Assembly: GCA_028280885.1 (NCBI GenBank)
Contig: JANQKY010000021.1
Location: forward strand, 31,408 to 95,407
Length of the DNA: 64,000 nucleotides
From: Tepidamorphus sp.
GTDB lineage: Bacteria > Pseudomonadota > Alphaproteobacteria > Rhizobiales > Tepidamorphaceae
Reading direction: 5' to 3'
In this document: positions 27,801 to 35,792 of the stretch, one piece after another
How the letters are laid out: the number at the start of each line of letters is the position of its first letter
Numbering within the stretch: the stretch's first letter is position 1
Program-made: the position numbers and the translations under genes
Notes under the pieces: model-generated
Databases searched by the model: none
Told to the model about the DNA's origin: nothing
The model's input: only the letters and a program-made list of their open reading frames with translations

Positions 27801-29476
27801 AATCCGACCTGTCTCCAGCCGGCGTCCATGGCACCAGGTCGGGGGGCACCAAGTCGGAGGGCACCAAGTCGGAGGGCGCCAAATCGAAGGCCGCCGGGGC
27901 GGAGAAGGCCAAATCCGGGAAAATCGCGCCCGAAAGCGGTTCACCGGAAGACGACACGCCGCTTGTCCCCGGATCCGGCAAACCGAAGCATGTCGACGGC
28001 CGGATGACGGGCGGCGCGACGCCGTCCGCGACCGCCGAGCCGCCGGTCGACGGCGCCGATTTCGTCGCCGCCGCCCGCCGGGCCGCGCGCGCGGCGACCG
28101 AGGCGGCCGCCGCGGAGGACCTGACCGCGGCCCAGAAGCGCTCGCGGCTTGCCGGCCTGCGCGAGGGCCTTGCCCGCTACCGCCGCCCGATCGTCCTCGT
28201 TGCGGCGACGGCCGTCATCCTGTTCGGCGCCTACAAGGCCGCGACGACACTGTCCGGCGGATCGTTCACGCTGCCGATGCTCGGCGCCTCCGACATCGAG
28301 CGCGGATCGGACATCAAGACCGGATCGGTCAAGCCCTCGGTCAAGCCCGCCGGTGCGGAAGCGACGGTTGCCTCGGCCGGGCCGGCATCCCAAAGCGGGG
28401 GATCCCGCGAGGACATGCCCGGCAATCCCGTCCGCCAGGTCAGCAGATCCGGGCCGGCGCACGACACGCCAAAACCGGCCACCAGGGCCCAATCCCCGAA
28501 AGCGGCGAACACGAAGAGCGCATCGACGCCGCTTGCGGCGAAACCGGAAAAGGCTGCGGAGGCCGCCACGATAGACCGGGCGACCACGGCCGCCGTGACC
28601 GGCAGGCCGGCCGCCTCGGACACGGTTCCCTACGACCTGCTCCCCGATCGGCTCGCCGAGGCGCTGAAGCGGGACGATCCGACGGCCCAGTTCGAGATCG
28701 CCGCCCGCTACATGGACGGCCGCGGCCTGCCGCAGGACTATCCCACCGCCAGCCACTGGTATCGCAAGGCCGCCGCCCAGGGCCTGGCGCCGGCGCAGTA
28801 CCGGCTCGGCAGCCTCTATGAGAAGGGCCAGGGCGTGGAACGCGACCTGGCGATGGCGCGGATGTGGTATCAGCGCGCCGCCGAGCAGGGCAATCGCAAG
28901 GCCATGCACAATCTCGCCGTTCTCTATGCCGACGGCATCGACGGCGCGCCGGATTTCCAGAAGGCGGCGGTCTGGTTCCGCCAGGCGGCCGAATTCGGCC
29001 TCGGCGACAGCCAGTTCAATCTCGCCGTGCTGTTCGCGCGCGGCCTGGGCGTCAACACGGATCTGGGCGAATCCTTCCGCTGGTTCGCGATCGCCGCCGA
29101 CCAGGGCGATGTCGAGGCGCTCGACAAGCGCGACCAGATCGCCCGCGACCTCGACGAGGAAACCCTGCGCAAGGCCAGGGCGGCGCTCGATGCCTGGCAG
29201 CCGAAGCGGCCGGACGCCTCGGCCAATGTCGTGCCCGAGCCGCAGGGCGGCTGGGGCGACGTGCAGCGGCAGCGCCAGGCCTTCGTCAATCGCGACATGG
29301 TGATCGCCGCGCAGGCGCGCCTGAGCGAACTGGGCTATGCGCCCGGCCCCGCCGACGGCCAGATCGGCCCGCGCACCCGCAACGCGGTCCGCGCCTATCA
29401 GCGCAGCGTCGGCCTGCCCGACACCGGCGACATCACGCCGGACCTGATCGAGAGGCTGAATGCCGGGTCGGGCTGA
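24881..29476 (+). CDS. podJ: PodJ-like polar organelle/localisation protein with Sel1 repeats and peptidoglycan-binding domain
   Basis: 1531 residues from ATG 24881. An N-terminal helix (ERAGLSLEDWLDEA, about 25-40) and disordered, charged linkers lead into a long alpha-helical coiled-coil region (about 340-930). Within it, residues 418-717 show repeats with a 66-residue period marked by TATRxE and GEFEALR-like motifs. A low-complexity Lys/Gly/Ser region (about 945-1030) precedes a single membrane segment near 1103-1120. The periplasmic part has another disordered linker, Sel1-like repeats (about 1260-1410, such as AQFEIAARYMDGRGL) and a C-terminal peptidoglycan-binding domain (about 1465-1528, with ADGQIGPRTRNAVRAYQ). 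This cytoplasmic coiled-coil, one membrane segment, Sel1, PG-binding layout is that of PodJ, which marks the new cell pole. Assignment is by architecture; the extreme N-terminus fits Rhizobiales members. Confidence 0.85.
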   Translation: MASRGSRNVNADPDPLEQARLAAERAGLSLEDWLDEARRAVGTGQAPKAPLSGQTPSRGQVQASNALPDNVPGRNRLYRRSARSESARSEAVRSEPAGIGGEISGRLDELEPRELEHGELEHRLTGRAPRARDRRDGGLREGANGDGVNGTGRVTSIEGRLDRLAGAIGGSRVSEAAATDPSAGIASNRVSAQAGDMPSTLRTIARHLDRIGATPAERKAVPQSATDQSATDQSAADQAMTDQPGATIKTLEDRLQQLARRMGASRDRTPDRPRNANFGANVGTNDTADRVPDHPARNGAAAIAEAAAETVPDPITPRDDRPLPPGELPLGPPADSATTGLKQAIAEIASRQKTLETEFNRTVDGYADRIDHRIDSVAERLERSIDEASARTALSTLRDEIVSANVAPDPQHTKDFADLRLMVTDLAHRMEAVPNQVAEDLAERLEDTMRRLDTATRGELDAIRGEVREIAKDLDNGTRGEFEALRGDVVNLARLVTAAPEQLNTQVNLEIDQRLQDITARVETATRKEIVAFRAEVRDLVAQMEADIGAALQANERNDAEALRSLSQDLTRQIAGSTRDDFEALRGDVADLARLMADTPARLSEDTDARLGDIIARIETATRQEIGEFRAEIREIIARIEQGGRSEFEVLREEVLRLAERIETMPAPVVPEIEPWLEDIAARLDTATRAEFAGIRAELGDFTARFDEAGLSEFRALRTEVQDLGTQLRKEILEELVQERDNAITRDELELVRSDIRGLSTQIDGVRRDEYDALRSDMQMLGERILEAPNGRINELERHLFVLTEQLAQASQDADPDQLALIEEKINRLSDALDASSQGMAGLGDLEKSIGALFERMEENRAEAVGAAQEAAQAAVERAISSLSAGAESSDVFNDLRAEINAQRANAEAADQQHQDTLLSVHDTLKAIVGRLEELEADGAATPASDNRTMAKAAKAAKRRSGKANTETTDDPVKSDLSPAGVHGTRSGGTKSEGTKSEGAKSKAAGAEKAKSGKIAPESGSPEDDTPLVPGSGKPKHVDGRMTGGATPSATAEPPVDGADFVAAARRAARAATEAAAAEDLTAAQKRSRLAGLREGLARYRRPIVLVAATAVILFGAYKAATTLSGGSFTLPMLGASDIERGSDIKTGSVKPSVKPAGAEATVASAGPASQSGGSREDMPGNPVRQVSRSGPAHDTPKPATRAQSPKAANTKSASTPLAAKPEKAAEAATIDRATTAAVTGRPAASDTVPYDLLPDRLAEALKRDDPTAQFEIAARYMDGRGLPQDYPTASHWYRKAAAQGLAPAQYRLGSLYEKGQGVERDLAMARMWYQRAAEQGNRKAMHNLAVLYADGIDGAPDFQKAAVWFRQAAEFGLGDSQFNLAVLFARGLGVNTDLGESFRWFAIAADQGDVEALDKRDQIARDLDEETLRKARAALDAWQPKRPDASANVVPEPQGGWGDVQRQRQAFVNRDMVIAAQARLSELGYAPGPADGQIGPRTRNAVRAYQRSVGLPDTGDITPDLIERLNAGSG

Positions 29477-29686
29477 CGATCACGATCCGGTGTTCCCTAT
29501 GATTTTGCAGGATTTAGAGGCTGGCGTTGTCGGTATCGGCACTGGCCCGATTGACAAGCCCGCATAACTCACCGTTTACAAGTCTATGATAACGCATGTG
29601 CCCGATCCCCGGTGACGGTCCCGCGGCCCCGGCGTGGATCTCAATGAGGGCGCATGCGCGTCGACGCGCGTGCCTTGGAACCGATC

Positions 29687-30616
29687 ATGCAGATCTATCT
29701 GCCCATTGCCGAGCTTGCCGTGAACATGTTCATGCTGCTCGGAATGGGGGCGGCGGTCGGGTTCCTGTCCGGCATGTTCGGCGTCGGCGGCGGCTTCCTG
29801 CTGACGCCGCTTCTGATCTTTTCCGGCATTCCGCCCGCCGTCGCGGTCGCCACCCAGTCGGGCCAGATCGTCGCCTCCTCGGTGTCCGGCGCGCTCGCCC
29901 ATTGGCGGCGCCGGTCGATCGACTTCACGCTCGGCCTGTATCTGGTCGCCGGCGGTCTCGTCGGATCGGCCTGCGGTGTCGTTCTGTTCCGCATCCTGCG
30001 CAGTTTCGGCCAGCTCGATCTGATCATCTCCGTGCTCTACGTGGTGTTTCTGGGGGGCATCGGCGGCTTGATGCTGATCGAGAGCGGCCGGGCAATCTTC
30101 CGCCGCCGCCAGGGCCGGCCGGTCTCCGCCCGGCGGCCGGGGCAGCACACCTGGATCCACAAGCTGCCCATCAAGGTCCGCTTCAAGCAGTCGAAGCTCT
30201 ATATCAGCGTCATTCCGGTGATCGCGCTCGGCGCGCTGATCGGCCTCCTGGTCGCGATCATGGGCGTCGGCGGCGGCTTCATCATGGTGCCGGCGATGAT
30301 CTATCTCCTGCGGGTGCCGACCAATGTCGTCATCGGCACCTCGCTGTTCCAGATCATCTTCGTCACCGCCGCGACGACCATCCTGCAATCGATCTCGACC
30401 CAGACCGTCGATGCGCTGCTGGCGCTCCTGCTGATGGTCGGCGGCGTCATGGGCGCGCAGTTCGGGGCGCAGGCCGGCCACAAGCTGCGCGGCGAACAGC
30501 TGCGCCTGATGCTGGCGATCCTGGTCCTGGCGGTTGGCGGGCGCGTTTTCTGGGGTCTCGTCGCGGAGCCTGAAACCCTGTTCGTGCTGACCACGGCGGC
30601 GGTGCATCTGGAATGA
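29687..30616 (+). CDS. Sulfite exporter TauE/SafE-family (TSUP) membrane protein
   Basis: 309 residues if started at ATG 29687 (MQIYLPIAELAVNMF, the family's usual start in this order); ATG 29654 would add 11 residues. The two halves of the protein each carry the TSUP glycine signature, GMFGVGGGFLLTPLL in the first and GVGGGFIMVPAMIYLL in the second, showing an internal duplication with about eight membrane segments. It exports sulfite or organosulfonates across the inner membrane. It overlaps the next gene, TIGR02186, by four bases, a pairing seen widely in alphaproteobacteria, which suggests the two function together. Confidence 0.9.
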   Translation: MQIYLPIAELAVNMFMLLGMGAAVGFLSGMFGVGGGFLLTPLLIFSGIPPAVAVATQSGQIVASSVSGALAHWRRRSIDFTLGLYLVAGGLVGSACGVVLFRILRSFGQLDLIISVLYVVFLGGIGGLMLIESGRAIFRRRQGRPVSARRPGQHTWIHKLPIKVRFKQSKLYISVIPVIALGALIGLLVAIMGVGGGFIMVPAMIYLLRVPTNVVIGTSLFQIIFVTAATTILQSISTQTVDALLALLLMVGGVMGAQFGAQAGHKLRGEQLRLMLAILVLAVGGRVFWGLVAEPETLFVLTTAAVHLE

Positions 30617-31389
30617 GACGCCTTGCCGCCATCCTGATCGTCCTGACCGCGCTGCCGGCGGTGCTTGTCGGGATTGCCGGTCCGGCCCGCGCCGAGACGG
30701 TGGTCGCGGCGGTGTCGGACAAGATCGTCGAGATCCGCTCGAATTTCGTCGGCACGGAGCTGACGCTGTTCGGCTCGATCGAGCGGGACGGCGCGACCGT
30801 CGGCCGGGCGCATGGCTATGACGTGGTGATCGAGATCCTCGGTCCGGGCGAGGATCTGGTGGTGCGCCGGAAGAACCGGGTGATGGGGATCTGGGTGAAC
30901 GGCGCGGGCGTCACTTTCCCCTCCGCGCCGTCCTACTATGCGGTGCTGTCGGACCGGCCGCTCGAGGACATCTCCGGCCCGGCCGTGCTCCGGCGCAAGG
31001 GGATCGGCGAGCGCTTCGTCGACATCCGGGTGGCCGGCGAGCCCGCCGACCCCGAGACCTACCGCACGGCGCTGCTCGACGTGAAGGAAAGCGAGGGGCT
31101 TTATTTCGCCGATCCGGACGCGGTCGAGATGCTGACCGAACGGCTGTTCATCGCCCATATCAAGCTGCCGGCCAACATCCGCACCGGCGGCTACCGGGTC
31201 CGGGTGCATGTCTTCGCCGGCGGCGCGCTCCTGACCACGACGCGGCTCGGCTTCTGGGCGGTCAAGTCCGGCTTCGAGGAGGCCGTCTACGATCTTGCCC
31301 ACCAGCGGCCGCTGGTCTACGGGCTGGCCACCGTCATCATGGCCTTCAGCGTCGGCTGGCTCGGCAGTATCCTGTTCCAGCGCAACTGA
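30613..31389 (+). CDS. TIGR02186-family membrane-anchored protein
   Basis: 258 residues. A Sec signal peptide (about 1-27, ending GPARAE) is followed by a mostly beta-rich extracytoplasmic domain with RSNFVGTELTLFGSIER near 44-60 and a C-terminal membrane segment (about 236-255), leaving a short cytoplasmic tail. This is the pattern of TIGR02186 proteins of unknown function that are encoded directly after TauE/SafE exporters, as here with an ATGA-type overlap. It may be an accessory subunit of the exporter; that is an inference from the gene pairing. Confidence 0.87.
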   Translation: MRRLAAILIVLTALPAVLVGIAGPARAETVVAAVSDKIVEIRSNFVGTELTLFGSIERDGATVGRAHGYDVVIEILGPGEDLVVRRKNRVMGIWVNGAGVTFPSAPSYYAVLSDRPLEDISGPAVLRRKGIGERFVDIRVAGEPADPETYRTALLDVKESEGLYFADPDAVEMLTERLFIAHIKLPANIRTGGYRVRVHVFAGGALLTTTRLGFWAVKSGFEEAVYDLAHQRPLVYGLATVIMAFSVGWLGSILFQRN

Positions 31390-31415
31390 CCGCGAAGCCT
31401 TCACGGAGACAGACC

Positions 31416-31901
31416 ATGACCGTTCAATCCGACCGGCCGATCGACAGCGCCAGGGCGCCGCTTGCCGCAACGGTGCTGGGCTGGGCCGGCGTCGTGCCCT
31501 TCGCCGCCGGCGCGATCGGGCCGCTGGTGGTCACCGATCTGGGGCTCGCCGCGCTGATCGCCTTTGCCACCAGCGTCTACGGCGCGCTGGTCCTGTCGTT
31601 TCTCGGCGGCATCCGCTGGGGCATGGCGATGGGGCCGCTCTACGGCTCCGAACGCACGCAAGGGTTTGCGCTCAGCATCGTTCCAGCGGTCGCCGCCTGG
31701 ATCGCGCTCCTGGTGTCGGGACTTGAAGGCCAGGCCGTGCTGATCGCCGCCTTCGTCCTGCAGGCCTGGCTCGACGTCCGCGCGGTCGGCGAGGGCCGGG
31801 CGCCGCTGTGGTTCGGTCCGCTCCGGATCCGGCTGACCGCGGCGGCCGTCGTTGCCCTGCTGATCACCGCGATCGTCGAGATGGCCGTTGTCTCGGTCTA
31901 G
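31416..31901 (+). CDS. DUF3429-family membrane protein
   Basis: 161 residues with five hydrophobic segments. FLGGIRWGMAMGP near 63-75 is the conserved centre of DUF3429, a small integral-membrane family of unknown function. It begins 26 bp after the TIGR02186 gene on the same strand and may be co-transcribed with it. Its stop TAG shares the palindrome CTAG with the stop of the convergent MFS gene, so the two coding regions overlap by four bases and have no space for a terminator. Confidence 0.85.
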   Translation: MTVQSDRPIDSARAPLAATVLGWAGVVPFAAGAIGPLVVTDLGLAALIAFATSVYGALVLSFLGGIRWGMAMGPLYGSERTQGFALSIVPAVAAWIALLVSGLEGQAVLIAAFVLQAWLDVRAVGEGRAPLWFGPLRIRLTAAAVVALLITAIVEMAVVSV

Positions 31902-33127
31902 GACGGAGCCTCTTTGCGTGCGCTGCCGGCCTTGTGCGGCGCCGTTTCCGGCATGAACAGCGCGAAGATAGCCGCCCCCAGGATCGCCACGGCGGCCAGG
32001 AAGTAGAACGCCGCCGAATAGCCGCCGGCCTGCGCGATCCAGCCGGCGATCGCATTGCTCAGCGAGGCGCCGACGCCGATCAGCGTCGCGATCGCCCCCT
32101 GGGCGGCGTTGAACCGGCCGGTGCCGGCGGTGATATCGGCGAGGATCAGAAGGAACAGGATGCCGAAGATGCCGTTGGCGACCCCGTCGAGCGACTGGAC
32201 GGCGACGAGGAAGAATTTCTCGTCCGACAGCGTGTAGAGAATGCCGCGGATCGGCAGGATCGAGAAGGCGAACAGGAACAGCGGCTTGCGACCCCATTTG
32301 TCGGCCCGCGCGCCGCACAGGATCGCCATCAGCACCATCAGGAACTGCGCCGAGACCACGCAGGCCGCCATGAAGGCGATGCCGTCCTGCGTCTTCGTTC
32401 CCAGCGACAGCTTCTGCCCGACCAGCGGCAGCATCGCGGCATTGGCGAAATGGAACATCACCACGGTGACGGCGAAGACCACAAGGCGCCGGTCGGCGAG
32501 CAGGGTCAGGATGCCGGCGGCGCGCTCCTCGCCGTCCGGCTCCTCGATCATGCCGCCGCGCGCGGCGTCGTGGTCGATCGACTTGCCGTCGATCATCATA
32601 ACGCTCACCACCATCATCGCCGACATGATGACGATCAGCCAGAACACGCCCTCGGTGACCCACCACAGCGCCAGCGCCGCGCCGGCAGCCGCGCCGAACA
32701 CGTTTCCGGCATGGTTCCAGGCCTGGTTCGCCGCCGTCTGCGCGGTGAACCGCTCCGGCCCGACGATACCCAGCGTGATGGCGGCGATGGCGGGTCCGAG
32801 AAAGGCCGCGGCGATGCCGACGAGGATCTGGGCAATGTAGACCAGCCAGGGCGGGTCGCTGGTCAGGATGACGATCGTCGTGCCGAAGCCAACCGCGATC
32901 GCGGCTATCGCCAGGATCGCCTTCTTCCACTTCACCGCATCGATGATCGCGCCGGCCGGCGTCTGCACGATGACCGTGGTGATCGAGCCAACCGCGAGCG
33001 CCAGGCCGATCGCACCGGGCTTCCAGTGATAGGCCGACAGCAGGTAGATCGCGAGATAGGGGCCGATCCCCGCGACGACGTCACCGGCGAAGAAATTAGC
33101 GGACAGAAGCGGACGGTTCAGCGCCAT
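31898..33127 (-). CDS. Major facilitator superfamily transporter
   Basis: 409 residues with about twelve hydrophobic helices in two six-helix halves joined by a charged loop near 185-215 (DHDAARGGMIEEPDGEERA). The inter-helix motif after helix 8 (GARADKWGRKPLFL) matches the MFS signature D-x-x-G-R-R/K. It is a proton-coupled secondary transporter of the inner membrane; the substrate is not evident. It is divergent from the SLC13-like gene (151-bp spacer, relatively AT-rich near 33125-33235, where both promoters must lie) and convergent with the DUF3429 gene. Confidence 0.88.
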   Translation of the reverse strand: MALNRPLLSANFFAGDVVAGIGPYLAIYLLSAYHWKPGAIGLALAVGSITTVIVQTPAGAIIDAVKWKKAILAIAAIAVGFGTTIVILTSDPPWLVYIAQILVGIAAAFLGPAIAAITLGIVGPERFTAQTAANQAWNHAGNVFGAAAGAALALWWVTEGVFWLIVIMSAMMVVSVMMIDGKSIDHDAARGGMIEEPDGEERAAGILTLLADRRLVVFAVTVVMFHFANAAMLPLVGQKLSLGTKTQDGIAFMAACVVSAQFLMVLMAILCGARADKWGRKPLFLFAFSILPIRGILYTLSDEKFFLVAVQSLDGVANGIFGILFLLILADITAGTGRFNAAQGAIATLIGVGASLSNAIAGWIAQAGGYSAAFYFLAAVAILGAAIFALFMPETAPHKAGSARKEAPS

Positions 33128-33278
33128 TTAGAGCATATCCGGTGGTTATGGGATCATTCTGACGCGGCCCAAATGGGTCAATTCCGAAGGATTCGTGACG
33201 CTGACTTAACACCTTACCTGTGATAGCCAAACGGCTGTCGATCCTCAAGACGTCGCGTTGCCGGCCGGCGGTATTCTC

Positions 33279-34532
33279 ATGGTCTCGATCAGCCTTGTCA
33301 TCTCCTGTGCGATTTTTCTCGCGATCGCGGCCCGCGAATGGCTGCCGCCGGCCGTGCGCATCTGGCACATCATGGGGGCCGGCGCGGTCATCCTCATCGC
33401 GCTCGGCGAGATTTCGCCGGAAAACGCCTTCAGGGCGATCGACTGGAACGTCGTCGCTTATCTGTTCGGCGTCTTCTCGATCGGCTCGGCGCTCTATGAC
33501 AGCGGCATCTCCCACTCGATCGGCGAACGGATAACCCGCTCGGTCCATCCGATGCGGGCCTTCCTGGTCTTCATCCTGCTGACCGCGCTCTGCTCGATCG
33601 TGCTGACCAACGATGCCGGCGCGGTGATCGGCACGCCGATCGCGCTGATGCTGGCGCGCGCCATGCGCTGGCCGCCGAACGCCGTTCTGATCGCGCTGTG
33701 CGCGACCGTGACGGTCGGCAGCATGGTCAGCCCGGTCGGCAATCCGCAGAATATCCTGATCGCCACCAAGGGCCATTTCGGCAATCCGATCGGCACGTTC
33801 TTCGTCTGGCTGATCGTCCCGACCGTGCTGTCGCTCGCCTTCGTCTATCTGTGGACGCGGCGCGGCATCCTGGCCGGCATCGGCGAGGACGAGCCGGAGG
33901 TCGGCGACCTGCCGAGCCCGCATGACAACCCGCGCCTGTGGCCGCCCTATCTGGCGACGGGCCTGCTGGTCGTGCTGATCGGCGCGGACAGCGTGCTGGA
34001 GGGCCTGGGCTCGCCCTATTCGGTGCCGTTCGGGATCGCCAGCCTGATCGCCTGTGCGCCGGTCTATCTGTTCTCCAACCGGCGTTTCCAGACCTTCAAG
34101 GAGGCGGACTGGCCGACGCTCGCCTTCTTCGTCGCGATGTTCATCGTCACCGGCTCGCTGCTGGCGTCGGGGTCGCTGCAGGCCCTGCTCGGCTCGATGC
34201 AGAGCCGGCTCGGCGAGCCGACCGTCACGGCCGTCATCAGCTTCTGGGCAAGCCAGCTCTTTTCCAACGTGCCGGTCGTCGAGATCTATCTGAAGCTGCT
34301 CGAGAGGCCCGAGGTGCCGACCCTGATGATGCTGGCGGGCATCTCGACGCTCGCCGGCAACCTGTTCATCATCTCAGCCGCCAGCAACGTCATCGTCGTC
34401 CAGCAGGCGGAGAAGTTCGGCCACAAGCCCTTCACCTTCTGGCAGTTCACCGCCGCGGTCCTGCCGATCACCATCGTCTCGGTGGCGCTGACCTATGGCT
34501 GGGTGATGTGGCTGAACACCCTGCTCGGCTGA
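33279..34532 (+). CDS. SLC13/ArsB-NhaD superfamily permease
   Basis: 417 residues from ATG 33279; a TTG at 33258 in the same frame is a weaker alternative. About eleven membrane segments. The motif SPVGNPQNILIA near 147-158 and TNDAGAVIGTPIALML near 110-125 are characteristic of the ion-transporter superfamily containing ArsB, NhaD and CitMHS, whose substrates range from arsenite and sodium to dicarboxylates. No arsenic or citrate genes are nearby, so the substrate is open. The stop codon abuts that of the convergent pdeM gene directly (TGA followed by TCA). Confidence 0.87.
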   Translation: MVSISLVISCAIFLAIAAREWLPPAVRIWHIMGAGAVILIALGEISPENAFRAIDWNVVAYLFGVFSIGSALYDSGISHSIGERITRSVHPMRAFLVFILLTALCSIVLTNDAGAVIGTPIALMLARAMRWPPNAVLIALCATVTVGSMVSPVGNPQNILIATKGHFGNPIGTFFVWLIVPTVLSLAFVYLWTRRGILAGIGEDEPEVGDLPSPHDNPRLWPPYLATGLLVVLIGADSVLEGLGSPYSVPFGIASLIACAPVYLFSNRRFQTFKEADWPTLAFFVAMFIVTGSLLASGSLQALLGSMQSRLGEPTVTAVISFWASQLFSNVPVVEIYLKLLERPEVPTLMMLAGISTLAGNLFIISAASNVIVVQQAEKFGHKPFTFWQFTAAVLPITIVSVALTYGWVMWLNTLLG

Positions 34533-35255
34533 TCAGTCCGGCAACAGCTTGCGGCCGGCGACCGGATAGACGCCGGTCTTCGCCAGCATCCAGGCGGTCA
34601 CATCGGCGCGGTCGAACAGGCCGGCATAGGCTTCGTCGAGAACGTTGAGCCCGCCGGTGAAGGCGCCGAAGGCCGGCATTATGAGCCGGCGGCCGTCCGA
34701 CACGAAACAGCGCCGCCGCATGCCGCGCCCCTGAAGCCGGACCCGCGCTGCGGGATGCAGATGGCCGGCGATCTCGCCATCCGCGCCTGCAGGCAATGGC
34801 TCGTGGCGGAAGACGAGGCCGCCGACGGCCAGTTCGGCAAACCAGTCGCCGCTTATGCCGGCCGGCGGGGACGGGTCGTGATTGCCGGCGATCCACAGCC
34901 AGTCGCGCCCTCGTTGCAGGGCGTCCAGCGCCGCGCGGTCGCTCCCGGCGATGCGGTCGCCGGCGCCGGTGTCGTGGAAATTGTCGCCGAGCGAGACGAC
35001 CGTGCTCGGCCGGTAGGTGTCGATCGCGCCGGCCAGGCGCTGAAGCGTCGCGGCGGTGTCATAGGGCGGGATCAGCGCGCCGCGTCCGGCAATCGAGGAG
35101 CCCTTTTCAAGATGCAGATCGGCTACCAGCAGCAGTTTCTCGGCCGGCCACCACAAGACGCCCGTGCGGTCCGGCATCAGCACCGCACCGGCGACGTTAA
35201 GGGCGGGGACGGGCCGGTCTGCCTGCGGATCCATCAAAACGGCTACCGAATTCAC
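34533..35255 (-). CDS. pdeM: Ligase-associated DNA damage response endonuclease PdeM
   Basis: 240 residues, a calcineurin-like metallophosphoesterase with all metal motifs: ADLHLEKG (D46, H48), GDNFHD (90-95), GNHD (124-127) and GHLHP (164-168). The DLHLEKGSS start and short size identify the PdeM/MPE nuclease group that usually sits beside a DNA ligase, an Lhr-type helicase (Lhr-Core) and a beta-CASP exonuclease. None of those partners is adjacent here: the neighbours are a convergent permease and a small membrane protein, so they must lie elsewhere or be missing. Role inferred: structure-specific DNA repair nuclease. Confidence 0.9.
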   Translation of the reverse strand: MNSVAVLMDPQADRPVPALNVAGAVLMPDRTGVLWWPAEKLLLVADLHLEKGSSIAGRGALIPPYDTAATLQRLAGAIDTYRPSTVVSLGDNFHDTGAGDRIAGSDRAALDALQRGRDWLWIAGNHDPSPPAGISGDWFAELAVGGLVFRHEPLPAGADGEIAGHLHPAARVRLQGRGMRRRCFVSDGRRLIMPAFGAFTGGLNVLDEAYAGLFDRADVTAWMLAKTGVYPVAGRKLLPD

Positions 35256-35417
35256 TTGGCTTCAAGACCCTCGACAATACAGACGGCGCGACAGGACGGC
35301 ACTATGCCTGATTCGGCACCCGGTCCCGCGAAACGATCCTTCCGACTACTCTATGCGGAAGACGGGAATTCGGATTAGGCTTAAGCCCGACTCGCATTGG
35401 CGCGACAGGAGGCCGCG

Positions 35418-35618
35418 ATGAAACTGCTCATGCCGCTCTGGCAACGCTTGCTGATCACGATCGTCGTCATGCTGGCGGCCAGCTATATCGTCGGTTTTAT
35501 CTGGCAGGCGATCCTCGGCTTTTCGCTGCCCAGCTATGTCGGCGGCCTGATCGGCGGTCTCGCCGCGTTGCCGGTCTGGGATTTCCTCAAGCGGATCCGC
35601 CCCTCGGCCGGCGCCTGA
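35418..35618 (+). CDS. Small membrane protein of unknown function
   Basis: 66 residues from ATG 35418, which has an excellent ribosome site AGGAGG five bases upstream. Two hydrophobic segments are visible (about 10-30 and 36-54), with a basic C-terminus (KRIRPSAG). I do not recognise a family. It stands alone: the upstream gene pdeM is divergent and the next gene follows after a 174-bp repeat-bearing spacer. The strong ribosome site and clear membrane topology support it as real. Confidence 0.7.
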   Translation: MKLLMPLWQRLLITIVVMLAASYIVGFIWQAILGFSLPSYVGGLIGGLAALPVWDFLKRIRPSAGA

Positions 35619-35629
35619 GGTGCGACACC

Positions 35630-35720
35630 GGATCGCCGGAACACGTCCGGGCATGACATCCGAGGGGGTGGCGGGCTGAAAACCAAAGCCCGTCCCCGTT
35701 AAACCGGACAGCAGTGGATC
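35630..35720 (+). repeat. Short intergenic repeat, inverted copy of the element at 4343
   Basis: Bases 35676-35716 are the reverse complement of 4343-4383 over 41 bp with two mismatches. They are preceded by a GATCGCCGGAACACGTCCGGGC unit of the kind seen at 60470 and 63965. It lies between two co-oriented genes. Confidence 0.75.
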
Positions 35721-35792
35721 GCCGGCGGGAATTGACCGGCTCTCCGCAAACGGCTTCTATCCGAAGATAGTCCGAGCGAAGAGGCCCGCGTG

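Noticed and set aside
24770..27829. A very long open frame (1019 codons) antisense to the podJ-like gene
   Set aside because: It mirrors the codon phase of a high-GC gene, has no recognisable domain, a skewed composition, and the sense frame has clear coiled-coil, membrane and Sel1 features.
34755..35378. 207-codon rightward frame opposite pdeM
   Set aside because: It covers pdeM antisense, and the part beyond the gene has no motif.
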